DNA from: JALNZF01 sp049793155
GTDB taxonomy: Bacteria > Nitrospirota > UBA9217
Assembly: GCA_049793155.1 (NCBI GenBank)
Contig: JBARBN010000078.1
Span: 1 to 24,463 of the forward strand
Length of the DNA stretch: 24,463 bases
Direction: 5' to 3'
Below, piece after piece: positions 16,201 to 23,163 of this stretch. Position 1 is the first letter of the stretch; each line of letters begins with the position of its first letter. Below the pieces are notes generated by a model. The model saw only the letters and a program-made list of their open reading frames with translations. It was not told the DNA's origin and did not search any database. The position numbers were made by a program, and so were the translations under genes.

Positions 16201-17074
16201 AGATCTTATTCTCCGGATCAATGATCAGGCCCGCTAACTCGCGGAACTTTCCCCGACCGTCTCCCTCTGACCCGATGGAGCCGACAAGTTTTCCGCGGGG
16301 GTCGAACTTTTTGACCTTGTAATTTCCCGTGTCCGCAACATAAATGTTTCCGCGGCTGTCCACGGCGATCCCCTGCGGCCGATCGAGGCCTTCGGTGCCT
16401 TTCCCCCGCGAACCAAAGATACGGACCTGGGCGCCGGAGGGGTCGAAGATGCGCACGGTATCCGTCCCCGGGTCGAGGACGTAAATCCGGTGCTGCACAT
16501 CCACCGCCACCCCTACAGGGGTCTTCATCTCGTCGGTCTTCGTTCTTACCGCGATCTGGCTGACCGCGATGCCGTCGCTGGTCAGGACCTGCACCCGGTT
16601 GTTGCCCGTATCGGCAATAATGACAAACCCCGCGGAAACGGCTATCCCGGTCGGGCCGCTGAACTCACGGAGGCCATCGCCCCTTGAGCCGAAACCGCGT
16701 ACCCACTTCCCCTCACCGTTGTACACCTGGATGCGATTGTTGCCGGTGTCGGCCACATAGACGAGGCCCTGCTCGTCTACCGCTATCCCCGCGGGATATT
16801 TGAACTGGCCGGGTTTGTTCCCTTTCAAGCCCCAGGACAGCACGGTCCTGCCGCTCTGGTCCAGAACGACGACGCGATGAGCGTCGGTATCGGCAATGTA
16901 CAGGCGATCGCCGTATGCGGCCAATGCGCGGGGGGCGTTCAGTTGACGCGGCTTCACCTGTTTACCCGTCTCGCCGATCTCGCGCACGAATTCCATCGGC
17001 TGGAATGCGGCCGCTCGCGATGCAAACAAGAAAAAAACCAGCGCGGCGAAAATGCAACGCCGGACAACCACCAT
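13277..17074 (-). CDS. Exported NHL-repeat / FN3 / transglutaminase-like / TPR protein
   Basis: A 1265-residue modular protein with a signal peptide (about 1-23). Residues about 40-305 and 335-590 hold two sets of NHL repeats (VADTGNNRIQV, FGSRGxGxGxF), each probably a beta-propeller. Two fibronectin type III domains follow (about 594-682 and 686-775), then a linker of beta-rich sequence. A transglutaminase-like cysteine-protease domain (about 900-1095) has Cys995 in KSGDCVDLSTL, His1021 in VPGHMFVLF and an acidic residue at Glu1057 in WIPVEMT. TPR repeats (about 1130-1245) end it. The ATG at 17072-17074 has GGAGG five bases upstream. The combination suggests a periplasmic or surface protein that binds ligands and may cut or cross-link peptides; the substrate is unknown. 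It is divergent from the CFI-tailed beta-helix cassette and is followed at 3 nt by a small secreted protein. Confidence 0.87.
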   Translation of the reverse strand: MVVVRRCIFAALVFFLFASRAAAFQPMEFVREIGETGKQVKPRQLNAPRALAAYGDRLYIADTDAHRVVVLDQSGRTVLSWGLKGNKPGQFKYPAGIAVDEQGLVYVADTGNNRIQVYNGEGKWVRGFGSRGDGLREFSGPTGIAVSAGFVIIADTGNNRVQVLTSDGIAVSQIAVRTKTDEMKTPVGVAVDVQHRIYVLDPGTDTVRIFDPSGAQVRIFGSRGKGTEGLDRPQGIAVDSRGNIYVADTGNYKVKKFDPRGKLVGSIGSEGDGRGKFRELAGLIIDPENKIWVLDTARNMVQILSTEGEDAPPLTQLSPLPGVAFSKEIRGEVAALTINKNTWGIAGDSLTVLGSSGVHRAIGSRGSAPGFFKNARGLDVDGLGNFWVADTGNDRLEKFSFEGNLLQVIGRSGSGDGEFRSPSGVDVGPKGNISVADTGNRRVQVFSSKGMFLGAFGKSGKLSGQFGEVVDIASDAFVNLYVVDRGNDRIAKYDSNGGLIWETGKAGKEEGEFQEPENIVVSPDNEVYVLDAGNSRVQVFDSNGKFLRKFGSEGPDAGQFRRPQGLALEEGLRIYVGDRGNKRVQVFILKHTPALPKDVTAQAKINEVQVSWKANTETYLDEYKIYRADSPADAFTLIGTSTTTSYLDKHLPSNRSFYYRVSSHAREGNESALSGAVSAVTPKLVPARPKRVRGEAWGRQITISWLPNLESFVKHYRVYRSRKASTGYELLAKTEKTIYEDGPVANDTLYYYQITAVGKEGDESEPGEVVVASMPREAVTAQPIEIESVDADEIFASAYKSYASHPLGKVVMVNATDNAYKKVKVRFSTSDFMDYPIETEVPEIAAKQQVEVPLKPVFSGKILEVAENMQLTGEIAITFSASGGPRTVTRSFPLTLYERHAMRWNNQAKLGAFVTQADTVVSDLSRQVVQQYAEDYPDLPQVLVYARGIYDAFGVLGLKYIVDPSIPFEEFSAGTTQVTYRQYPRDTLMKKSGDCVDLSTLFAACLENIGIDSALVEVPGHMFVLFNTGIDVLDKITLGIPNDLIVPYQGTVWIPVEMTMVGTSFTRAWQKGAEEYRDWSARNKVNVINVHKIWDEFKPMTLPRSGMSVKVKRSEIEAAFKGELETLASRHLAYLSTAYRDALKRAPADLTTLGQLGILYGEDGFFAEALEQFQKLLALDKTNTLALNNIGNINYLQGRLDDARQAYEAALKSSPGEPGVMVNLARVSLLAGKKEEAKKLFLNAAGIDPRVIRQYADLAAGLGVK

Positions 17075-17149
17075 ACCTGCCTCCAGGAATCAAACGCCCG
17101 TCGGCCGGAAAATGTCGATGGACGGGATAGTATCGTAAATGATGAACAG

Positions 17150-17155
17150 ATTATA
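17150..17155 (-). promoter_or_regulatory. Extended -10 promoter for the NHL/FN3 gene
   Basis: The minus strand carries TGTTATAAT, an extended -10 element, with transcription expected near 17143 and a leader of about 70 nt. The -35 region is weak. It shares the 220-base divergent spacer with the plus-strand cassette promoter. Confidence 0.45.
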
Positions 17156-17233
17156 ACACACTGACCTTCTCCTCGACACCAAAAATGTGTTTCAACAAAC
17201 CTTGTCGGTCCGCAATGCGCAGTGAATATTTCT

Positions 17234-17262
17234 TTGACTTTCAAAGCATATTCAGGTATTTT
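17234..17262 (+). promoter_or_regulatory. Predicted promoter of the beta-helix/barrel cassette
   Basis: TTGACT (17234-17239) and TATTTT (17257-17262) are spaced 17 bases apart on the plus strand, with a start expected near 17269, about 25 nt before the ATG. The -35 is near consensus; the -10 is moderate. Confidence 0.45.
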
Positions 17263-17294
17263 TGAAAACGTACGGTGAGAGGAAAACTTCGGTG

Positions 17295-19127
17295 ATGATC
17301 AGAAAATCGCACATTCTTGTTGCCGCGCTCTTCAGCATGGTCGCGCTCCTCACCCCGGGGCCGGCCATGGCCTTGACGTATGTCGTTGTGCAAAATACCA
17401 CTCAGTGCCCCTCGGATACCGTTAACTTTCCCTGTGATACGAACCTCAGCGATGCGATCTCCAGGGCCGTGGCTGGCGACTCGATCGAAATCAAACCCGG
17501 CACGTATTCCGGGCCTTTTACCATAAACCAGAATATCGCCTCGTTCTCCGGCGATGAGACCGCACGCACGGTTCTTACCGGCAACGGGTCCGGAGCTGCA
17601 CTGACCGTAACCAACGTAGCGGCGAGCATCAATATCAGAAGACTTAACTTTGTTAATGCTCAAACAGGGATACTGGTGCAAAACTCGCCGTCGGTAACTA
17701 TTACGAATAATATTTTTCAAGTCGGCGCGAACAACACCGCTGTTCAATTGATCACTTCGCCGAACACCAGAATTACGAACAATACTTTTTTCCAGAACGC
17801 GAATGGAATCAGTTCGGATCAAATTGCGGTGAATATCGAAAATAATGTTTTTTCGTCCCAATTCACGACTGCAATATCCCCGAACGTCGCGGTAACGGGC
17901 ATTTTGTCGAATTTGTTCTTTAACTGCACCAGCATCGGCCCCACAATCTCTTTCGATCCCGCCGACACGGTCAACTACAAGCAAAATCTGCAAAACCAGG
18001 ACCCGCTGTTCGTCGATAGCTCATCTTCGGACTTTCATCTGCAGGCAGGCTCTCCCTGCATTAACACGGGGAATACGTCAGCCGGTTTAAACACCATCGG
18101 AGATCCGACGCATACCGACATGGGCGCTTATGGCGGTAATACTATGGACATTGTCCCATTCCCGGTCTCCGGCGTGACTTCCGCGACATCCGCATCAGCA
18201 TCGATCTACCTGAGATGGAAACCGAACAACAGCTACCAGGTGAGCGGCTACCGCGTCTATTATGGGAGCGCATCCGGGAACCGGTCCGGCACTGGCGCGA
18301 CGGAAGGCAATTCAGGATTCAACGTGACAACGGCCAGCGCCACGGTGAGCGGTCTTACGACAACGGTTGCCACACCCGCAACCCCTGCGCTCAACCCGCC
18401 CCAGGCTTTGAATGAAAGCCTCGCGCTGAGCTGGTCCGCTGTTCCTGCCAAGAGATATAATGTTTACTACGGCACTACCTCGCCTCCGGGCACGCTTGCG
18501 GCCACGGTCGATGCGACGTCCTATACCCTGACCGGCTTGACGAACGGGCAGACATACTATGTGGCTGTTTCCGCAGTCGACCAGGCGATTTATTACTTTA
18601 CGGTAACCGCGTTCGACAGCTTCGGAGTAACATCCGGTCCTACGGTCACCCCCGGTCTCGCCCACGAGAGCGATTATTCGGGGGAAATTTCCGTAAGCAT
18701 CGGCAACGCGGTGGAGGGCTCCCGTTCCAACATCGTATCGGATTTTCCCGAAACACTCCGCCCTTATCCGGCACTTCCCGAGGGACATCAGGGTTGCTTT
18801 ATCGCGACGGCCGCGTATGGGCATTACTCCGATCCCGAAGTACGGGCATTGCGCGAGTTTCGCGATCAATATCTGCTCACCAGCGGCCTGGGCCGCGCTT
18901 TCGTGGGATGGTATTACCGGCACAGTCCCGCAGCCGCAGCGGCCCTGAACGCACACCCGGCATTGAAGCCCGTGATCAGGGCAGCGCTCCTGCCCGCCGT
19001 GGGCGGGGCCTGCCTGTTGACCCGGACCTCGCTGCTTTTCAAGATCGGCCTGCTGATGGTCTGCGGATGTGCTCTTCTCTTCCTCTTCAACAGGAAACAG
19101 TTCTTCCGTTTCGGAGGCAACCGTTGA
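17295..19127 (+). CDS. Beta-helix/FN3 surface protein with CFI-box C-terminus, copy 1
   Basis: A 610-residue exported protein with a signal peptide (1-26, cleavage after AMA). Residues about 28-285 form a right-handed parallel beta-helix with Asn-rich turns (ITNNIF, ITNNTF, IENNVF) and the closing pattern DPLFVD, DFHLQAGSPCIN, DMGAYGG. Residues about 290-465 hold fibronectin type III sequence in which one module seems inserted inside another. The C-terminal tail starts with CFIATAAYG (501-509), continues with LREFRDQYLL and WYYRHSP, and ends in a hydrophobic segment (about 583-598) and a basic tail (RKQFFRFGGNR). This is the CFI-box C-terminal domain, whose function is not established. Nearby GTG 17292 and ATG 17295 are both possible starts, after GAGAGG. 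The stop overlaps the next gene's TTG start. It is paralogous to the gene at 19821. Confidence 0.85.
   Translation: MIRKSHILVAALFSMVALLTPGPAMALTYVVVQNTTQCPSDTVNFPCDTNLSDAISRAVAGDSIEIKPGTYSGPFTINQNIASFSGDETARTVLTGNGSGAALTVTNVAASINIRRLNFVNAQTGILVQNSPSVTITNNIFQVGANNTAVQLITSPNTRITNNTFFQNANGISSDQIAVNIENNVFSSQFTTAISPNVAVTGILSNLFFNCTSIGPTISFDPADTVNYKQNLQNQDPLFVDSSSSDFHLQAGSPCINTGNTSAGLNTIGDPTHTDMGAYGGNTMDIVPFPVSGVTSATSASASIYLRWKPNNSYQVSGYRVYYGSASGNRSGTGATEGNSGFNVTTASATVSGLTTTVATPATPALNPPQALNESLALSWSAVPAKRYNVYYGTTSPPGTLAATVDATSYTLTGLTNGQTYYVAVSAVDQAIYYFTVTAFDSFGVTSGPTVTPGLAHESDYSGEISVSIGNAVEGSRSNIVSDFPETLRPYPALPEGHQGCFIATAAYGHYSDPEVRALREFRDQYLLTSGLGRAFVGWYYRHSPAAAAALNAHPALKPVIRAALLPAVGGACLLTRTSLLFKIGLLMVCGCALLFLFNRKQFFRFGGNR
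19113..19117 (+). promoter_or_regulatory. Ribosome binding site selecting a TTG start in the barrel gene, copy 1
   Basis: GGAGG lies six bases before TTG 19124-19126, inside the end of the beta-helix gene. The TTG overlaps the upstream TGA (TTGA), so translation is likely coupled. Confidence 0.75.
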
Positions 19128-19762
19128 AAAAATTAATTATGCTCCTGCTTGTCTTCTTTGTTCCGGCAGTCGTCCATGCCGCCGATCCTCTTTTTGAAAA
19201 TCCGCATTGGTCGTTGGAGGTCAAGGGGGGGACGTTCACGCCGGTCTTGTCGGACTGGGCGCAGTTTTACGGCAAAAGGTCAATGCCGGCGTTTGAGGGG
19301 TCCCTGGCCTACAAGCTGATCCGTCAGATCGACATCGGCATATCGGGCGGTTATGCCCAGCAAAAGGGGCACGCCTTTGCGCCGGGCCACGCAGCCTCTG
19401 CCGGAGGAGTGACCTACCGGATCGCCCCGGTCAATCTTTTTATCCTGTTGCGCGGGCTGGTGAGTGAGAATCAGTGGGTGGTCCCCTATGCGGGCGGTGG
19501 GTTCACCAGACTGTATTATCAGGAAAAGATCGAGGGCCAGGATACGGTCAACGGCACGGTGGATGGATATCATGTCAGGGGAGGCCTGCAGTTCCTTCTG
19601 AACGTCCTCGACGAGAACGCTTCGAACAGAATGTACCTGGACTACGGCATCCACCACACGTATCTTTTTGCAGAGACCGAGTATACTCACGCGGTTGTGC
19701 GATCCGTTTCAGTCAACCTGGGCGGCACTGCGTATTTGATGGGCTTCTTGTTCGAGTTTTAA
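19124..19762 (+). CDS. Outer-membrane beta-barrel protein, copy 1 (TTG start)
   Basis: A 212-residue protein with a signal peptide (1-19, cleavage after VHA). The mature part is a series of amphipathic strands with alternating aromatic and polar residues: HWSLEVKGGTFTPVL, VNLFILLRGLV, WVVPYAGGGFTRLYY, DGYHVRGGLQFLL, and a last strand ending LFEF. A C-terminal Phe is the usual signal for the BAM outer-membrane assembly machine. The TTG at 19124 is chosen because GGAGG lies six bases upstream, it restores a Lys-Lys signal peptide, and it makes the protein exactly as long as its paralogue at 21677 (212 residues). The family is not recognised. Its coupling to the CFI-tailed protein suggests a dedicated partner. 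Confidence 0.8.
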   Translation: MKKLIMLLLVFFVPAVVHAADPLFENPHWSLEVKGGTFTPVLSDWAQFYGKRSMPAFEGSLAYKLIRQIDIGISGGYAQQKGHAFAPGHAASAGGVTYRIAPVNLFILLRGLVSENQWVVPYAGGGFTRLYYQEKIEGQDTVNGTVDGYHVRGGLQFLLNVLDENASNRMYLDYGIHHTYLFAETEYTHAVVRSVSVNLGGTAYLMGFLFEF

Positions 19763-19820
19763 CTGGGATCGCAGACATTGCTCGCGTATTTTTTTCCAGA
19801 GAAGATGAGGGAGTAATTCT

Positions 19821-21677
19821 ATGAGATCTCCGGTACAGGTTCTTTTCTTCATTGCAGCATCTGTTCTCCTTATGATGGCCGGGCCGGGTATGCTCCTCGC
19901 TGCAGATATCCGGGTCAACAATGCCGCTGGCGCCGCATGCAGTTCCACGGCCACAACCCCCTGTTTTACAACCATCCAGGGGGCAATAGACTATGCCAAC
20001 AGTGTCATTACGGCCAACACCGGGACGACAGTGACCTATTCTATCCTTGTCGAACCGGGCACGTATGGCGAAGTGCTTACCTTGAAATCCGGCGTTTCTA
20101 TCGTTCAGGGCAGGGAAACCGCGAGAACAATCCTGAACGGCAACGGGAGCGTCCCTGTTGTTACCGCAAGTAGTCTGTCGACTGCGGTAAGTTTCAGGAA
20201 TTTCTCCTTTTTCAATGCATCCACGGGCATCATGGTTTCGAGCAGTTCAGCCGTCATCAATATTACCAATAATGTATTTTACAACACGAGCGGAACGGCC
20301 GTAACGATCCAGGGCTCCCCCTCCGCCAATGTCATCAATAATACTTTCTATCGAAACGGAACTGCGGTCTCCAGGGATTCAGCGAGCAATCAGATCACGA
20401 ATAATATTTTTTCCAACAATACGGTGAACATCAGCCAAACTGCAGGGCTTATCGTCCAGGATAATATTACGTACAACGACTTCAACCCTGCTCCTGGTTC
20501 AAGCGATATCACAGGTTCAAACTCTATTCCCAACCTAACGACTGCGAATACCGATCCCCTCTTTGTCGATATCTCGAATGTCTCACGCCCGGACCTTCAT
20601 CTCAAGACCGGATCGCCATGCATAAACTTCGGAGATGTGACTAAAGGTACGCCGAACGATCTCGGCGCCTATGGCGGGACGAATGCAGATACGATCCCCA
20701 TGCAGGTGTCCAATGTAACCGCAACTACCTCATCGACATCGATCTCCCTGGCCTGGAATGCGAATTTGAGCTACGACATCACCGGCTACCGGGTCTGGTA
20801 CGGAAAAACATCCGGCGGCCCTTACGATGGGACCGGGGCTGCTGATGGCCCTTCTCCCATCACCGTCCCAACAGGTACGGCTGCCTCGACATTCCTGTTG
20901 AGCGGTCTCAGTACAACGGTGAACACTCCGGACAGCCCTGTGCTTAACCAGCCCTCTGTTCAGAATGAGAGTCTCGTCCTGAGCTGGTCTGCCGTTCCCA
21001 ACGCAACAGGGTACCGGGTATATTTCGGCGAGTCTTCTCCTTCGAGTCCGGCTATCGAAGTCGGCAACGCTACCACGTATACGCTGTCCGGCCTTACGAA
21101 CGGGCAACACTACTTCATCGCCGTGTCGGCGATTTCCCAGGATACATACTTTATCGCGGTCACGGCCGTCAACAGCAGCAATGGTCCATTCACGCCCGGC
21201 ATAAGCAATGAGAGCATCTATTCTACGGAAGCAGCGGTCGGGACCGGTGTTATCAGGGAGAGTGCCCGATCAAATGTGCAATATGAATATCCCGAGGCTC
21301 TCGCGGCCTACCCGAACCTGCAGAACTCGCGACGCGGCTGCTTCATAGCCACCGCCGCATACGGAAACTACTCCGCCCCGGAGGTGCAGGCACTGCGCAC
21401 ATTTCGTGACCGCTACCTGCTGACCAACAGTGTGGGCAGCGCGTTCGTCCACTGGTATTACGAACACAGCCCGGTCGCCGCCGCCTGGCTGGACTCACAT
21501 CCAGGATACAAGCCCGTGGTCAGGACAGCGCTCATGCCGGCGGTCGGCCTGGCTCTTTTCATGACGGGCGCCTCGCTGTTCATCAAAGCAGTCGTAGTCT
21601 TTATCCTGTTGATCGTTGCCCTCATGATCGCGTATCGTTTTTCCGGGAAGAGGCTTTCAGGTTCGGGAGGGGCCTAA
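19821..21677 (+). CDS. Beta-helix/FN3 surface protein with CFI-box C-terminus, copy 2
   Basis: A 618-residue paralogue of the protein at 17295. It has a signal peptide (about 1-27), then a beta-helix (about 30-290) with INITNNVFYN, VINNTFYRN and QITNNIFSNN turns and the closing DPLFVD, DLHLKTGSPCIN, DLGAYGG pattern. FN3 sequence follows (about 295-468) with the same apparent nested arrangement. The CFI-box tail starts at CFIATAAYG (507-515) and carries LRTFRDRYLL and WYYEHSP, a hydrophobic segment (about 585-605) and a basic end (YRFSGKRLSGSGGA). The ATG at 19821 has GAGGGAG seven bases upstream. The stop shares one base with the ATG of the following barrel gene (TAATG), so the two are translationally coupled. 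The tail is more conserved between copies than the beta-helix. Confidence 0.85.
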   Translation: MRSPVQVLFFIAASVLLMMAGPGMLLAADIRVNNAAGAACSSTATTPCFTTIQGAIDYANSVITANTGTTVTYSILVEPGTYGEVLTLKSGVSIVQGRETARTILNGNGSVPVVTASSLSTAVSFRNFSFFNASTGIMVSSSSAVINITNNVFYNTSGTAVTIQGSPSANVINNTFYRNGTAVSRDSASNQITNNIFSNNTVNISQTAGLIVQDNITYNDFNPAPGSSDITGSNSIPNLTTANTDPLFVDISNVSRPDLHLKTGSPCINFGDVTKGTPNDLGAYGGTNADTIPMQVSNVTATTSSTSISLAWNANLSYDITGYRVWYGKTSGGPYDGTGAADGPSPITVPTGTAASTFLLSGLSTTVNTPDSPVLNQPSVQNESLVLSWSAVPNATGYRVYFGESSPSSPAIEVGNATTYTLSGLTNGQHYFIAVSAISQDTYFIAVTAVNSSNGPFTPGISNESIYSTEAAVGTGVIRESARSNVQYEYPEALAAYPNLQNSRRGCFIATAAYGNYSAPEVQALRTFRDRYLLTNSVGSAFVHWYYEHSPVAAAWLDSHPGYKPVVRTALMPAVGLALFMTGASLFIKAVVVFILLIVALMIAYRFSGKRLSGSGGA

Positions 21678-22315
21678 TGCAAAAGATCATACTGATGTTG
21701 CTCGCGCTTCTTGTTCCGGCGGCCGCATATGGTGCGGAACCGGTCCCCGGCCGTCCCCACTGGTCGCTGGAATTAAAGGGCGGCACGTTCGCCCCGGTCC
21801 TTGATAACTGGTCACACTACTACGGCAAAAGAAGCATGCCGGAGTACGAAGGAACGCTGGCGTACAAGGTCCTGCGGCAGGTCGAGGTCGGGGTCAGCGC
21901 GGGAACGGCCAGGGACAAGGGCCAGGGCTATGCCCCGGGCCACGGCACGGTATCCGGAGAGGTTACCTATGAGCTTTATCCGGTCAATGTCTTTGTTCTG
22001 GTGCGCGGCATTATAAACGAAAGACAATGGCTGGTGCCCTACATCGGCGGGGGCTATACAAGAATGTATTACCGAGAGACCATTCAGGACCAGGGGACGG
22101 TACACGGTTCGGCTGACGGATATCACGTCCGGGGAGGCCTGCAGCTTTTATTGGATGGCATCGACCGGGGTGCGGCCAACAACCTTTACATGGATTTTGG
22201 CGTATACCACACGTATTTCTTTGTTGAGGCGGAGCGGACAAAGGCGAAGGATAAGGCCTCGTCAAGCGATCTCGGCGGCACAGCGTATCTGATGGGCCTG
22301 TTATTCGAATTTTAA
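21677..22315 (+). CDS. Outer-membrane beta-barrel protein, copy 2
   Basis: A 212-residue paralogue of the protein at 19124, alike along its whole length: HWSLELKGGTFAPVL, YYGKRSMPEYEG, WLVPYIGGGYTRMYY, DGYHVRGGLQLLL, LGGTAYLMGLLFEF. A signal peptide (about 1-20) and a terminal Phe point to outer-membrane insertion through BAM. The ATG at 21677-21679 overlaps the upstream stop by one base and is preceded by GGGAGGGG. Loop regions differ most between the two copies (for example QGTVHGSADGYH against DTVNGTVDGYH), as expected if each barrel is matched to its own beta-helix partner. The function is unknown. Confidence 0.82.
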   Translation: MQKIILMLLALLVPAAAYGAEPVPGRPHWSLELKGGTFAPVLDNWSHYYGKRSMPEYEGTLAYKVLRQVEVGVSAGTARDKGQGYAPGHGTVSGEVTYELYPVNVFVLVRGIINERQWLVPYIGGGYTRMYYRETIQDQGTVHGSADGYHVRGGLQLLLDGIDRGAANNLYMDFGVYHTYFFVEAERTKAKDKASSSDLGGTAYLMGLLFEF

Positions 22316-22685
22316 CTGGAGTGGCAGAATCCCTTGAGTGGCGATTGAAAACCGTCATCGTTATGACGTGATGTATGAGAGAGCATATCGGAATCCGTTA
22401 TCAGAATTAGATTGCAACGCTTCAAAATTCAAGGAGATAGGGCCGGCATTCACAGGCAGGTTGTGGCTTTTGATACAGCGGGGACAGGAGATCATACAGG
22501 AAACAGACAGCTCGAACTCACAACATACTCAATTCCGGCCGTTTGGCAAAATGCTTTCATTCCGCGAAGCAGCACAAATGGAAGATGACCTATCAGCATA
22601 CATGGATCGACCATGTTCATGTTGATGACTCGCCGGCATACCAGTGACGGGCGGCACTCCCATACGAAGGCCCGACAGCTGCCCT
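22316..22685. other. Intergenic stretch without a recognisable gene
   Basis: This 370-base gap lies between the convergent barrel gene and sulfur operon. A possible 95-codon plus-strand frame (22338-22625) has no ribosome site and no recognisable domain. A small perfect hairpin (CGTCAT, loop CGTT, ATGACG) at 22353-22368 could mark the end of the cassette transcript, but no T-run follows. The first bases resemble those after barrel copy 1 (TTTTAACTGG followed by GCAGA), so the duplication extends slightly past the stop codons. Confidence 0.5.
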
Positions 22686-22856
22686 TTACCAGCAAAAGAC
22701 CTTGTCGCTGGCGAACACTTCCGCTACGAGCTTGTCGTAGGCGATACCGCCCTTGGTCAGATCGATGACTGTCGATTGATTACCCGACGCCTGAACCTCG
22801 ATGATCTTCTTCGTGCTTGCGTCCGGGGCTTTTTTCAGAATATGCAGAATCTTCAT
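22686..22856 (-). CDS. Very small DsrH/TusB-like sulfur-relay protein
   Basis: A 56-residue protein beginning MKILHILKKAPDASTKKIIE and ending VFASDKVFCW. The LHxLkkxPD opening, the VTVIDL-like middle strand (STVIDLTKGG) and the terminal aromatic residue next to Cys55 fit a shortened DsrH/TusB fold. TusB is about 95 residues, so this is a minimal version. In TusBCD and DsrEFH the proteins form a hexamer that carries persulfide sulfur. The ATG at 22854-22856 has GGGAG eight bases upstream and lies 17 nt after the DsrF-like stop. It is the last gene of the yeeE-dsrE-dsrF-dsrH-like run. The assignment rests mainly on its first residues, its C-terminus and its position. Confidence 0.65.
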   Translation of the reverse strand: MKILHILKKAPDASTKKIIEVQASGNQSTVIDLTKGGIAYDKLVAEVFASDKVFCW

Positions 22857-22873
22857 GGCGTGGTCTCCCTTGC

Positions 22874-23152
22874 CTAGTACGGCACCACGAAGTCATAGTC
22901 AAGGAGCTTCTTCGCCATCTCCTCAAGCGTGATCGTTGTATAGCCGTTTTCCTGATTATTGGAGTACACTTTCAGCTCAAGATCCGTGACCAGTTCAAGC
23001 GGCTGCGCGATCTCGGGATCCGCCTTGTCGAGCTTGCGGTCGAGGACAAAGACCTCGATGGTGTCGTCCGCAAGGGTGAGCCCGCCCGCAACACGGAGGG
23101 CCTCGCCCGGACGATCTCTCACGATAACCGCTATCTTTTTTGTATCTCCCAT
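22874..23152 (-). CDS. DsrF/TusC-like small sulfur-relay protein
   Basis: A 92-residue protein of the DsrE/DsrF-like fold. KKIAVIVRDRPGEALRVAGGLTLADDTIEVFVLD gives the first strand, helix and second strand, with the LTL..D.I.VF.LD pattern common in this superfamily; the C-terminus DYDFVVPY is the last strand. It contains no cysteine, so it cannot carry a persulfide itself and more likely has a structural role, as proposed for TusC and DsrF. The ATG at 23150-23152 follows GGGAG seven bases upstream. It lies 11 nt after the DsrE-like gene and 17 nt before the DsrH-like gene. Confidence 0.72.
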   Translation of the reverse strand: MGDTKKIAVIVRDRPGEALRVAGGLTLADDTIEVFVLDRKLDKADPEIAQPLELVTDLELKVYSNNQENGYTTITLEEMAKKLLDYDFVVPY

Positions 23153-23163
23153 GTTCTCACTCC

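Noticed and set aside
17241..17993. 250-codon minus-strand frame antisense to beta-helix copy 1
   Set aside because: No ribosome site or domain; the plus-strand gene has a signal peptide, conserved turns and a paralogue.
22338..22625. 95-codon plus-strand frame in the gap after barrel copy 2
   Set aside because: Starts at GTG without a ribosome site, shows no domain or signal peptide and has no paralogue after barrel copy 1.
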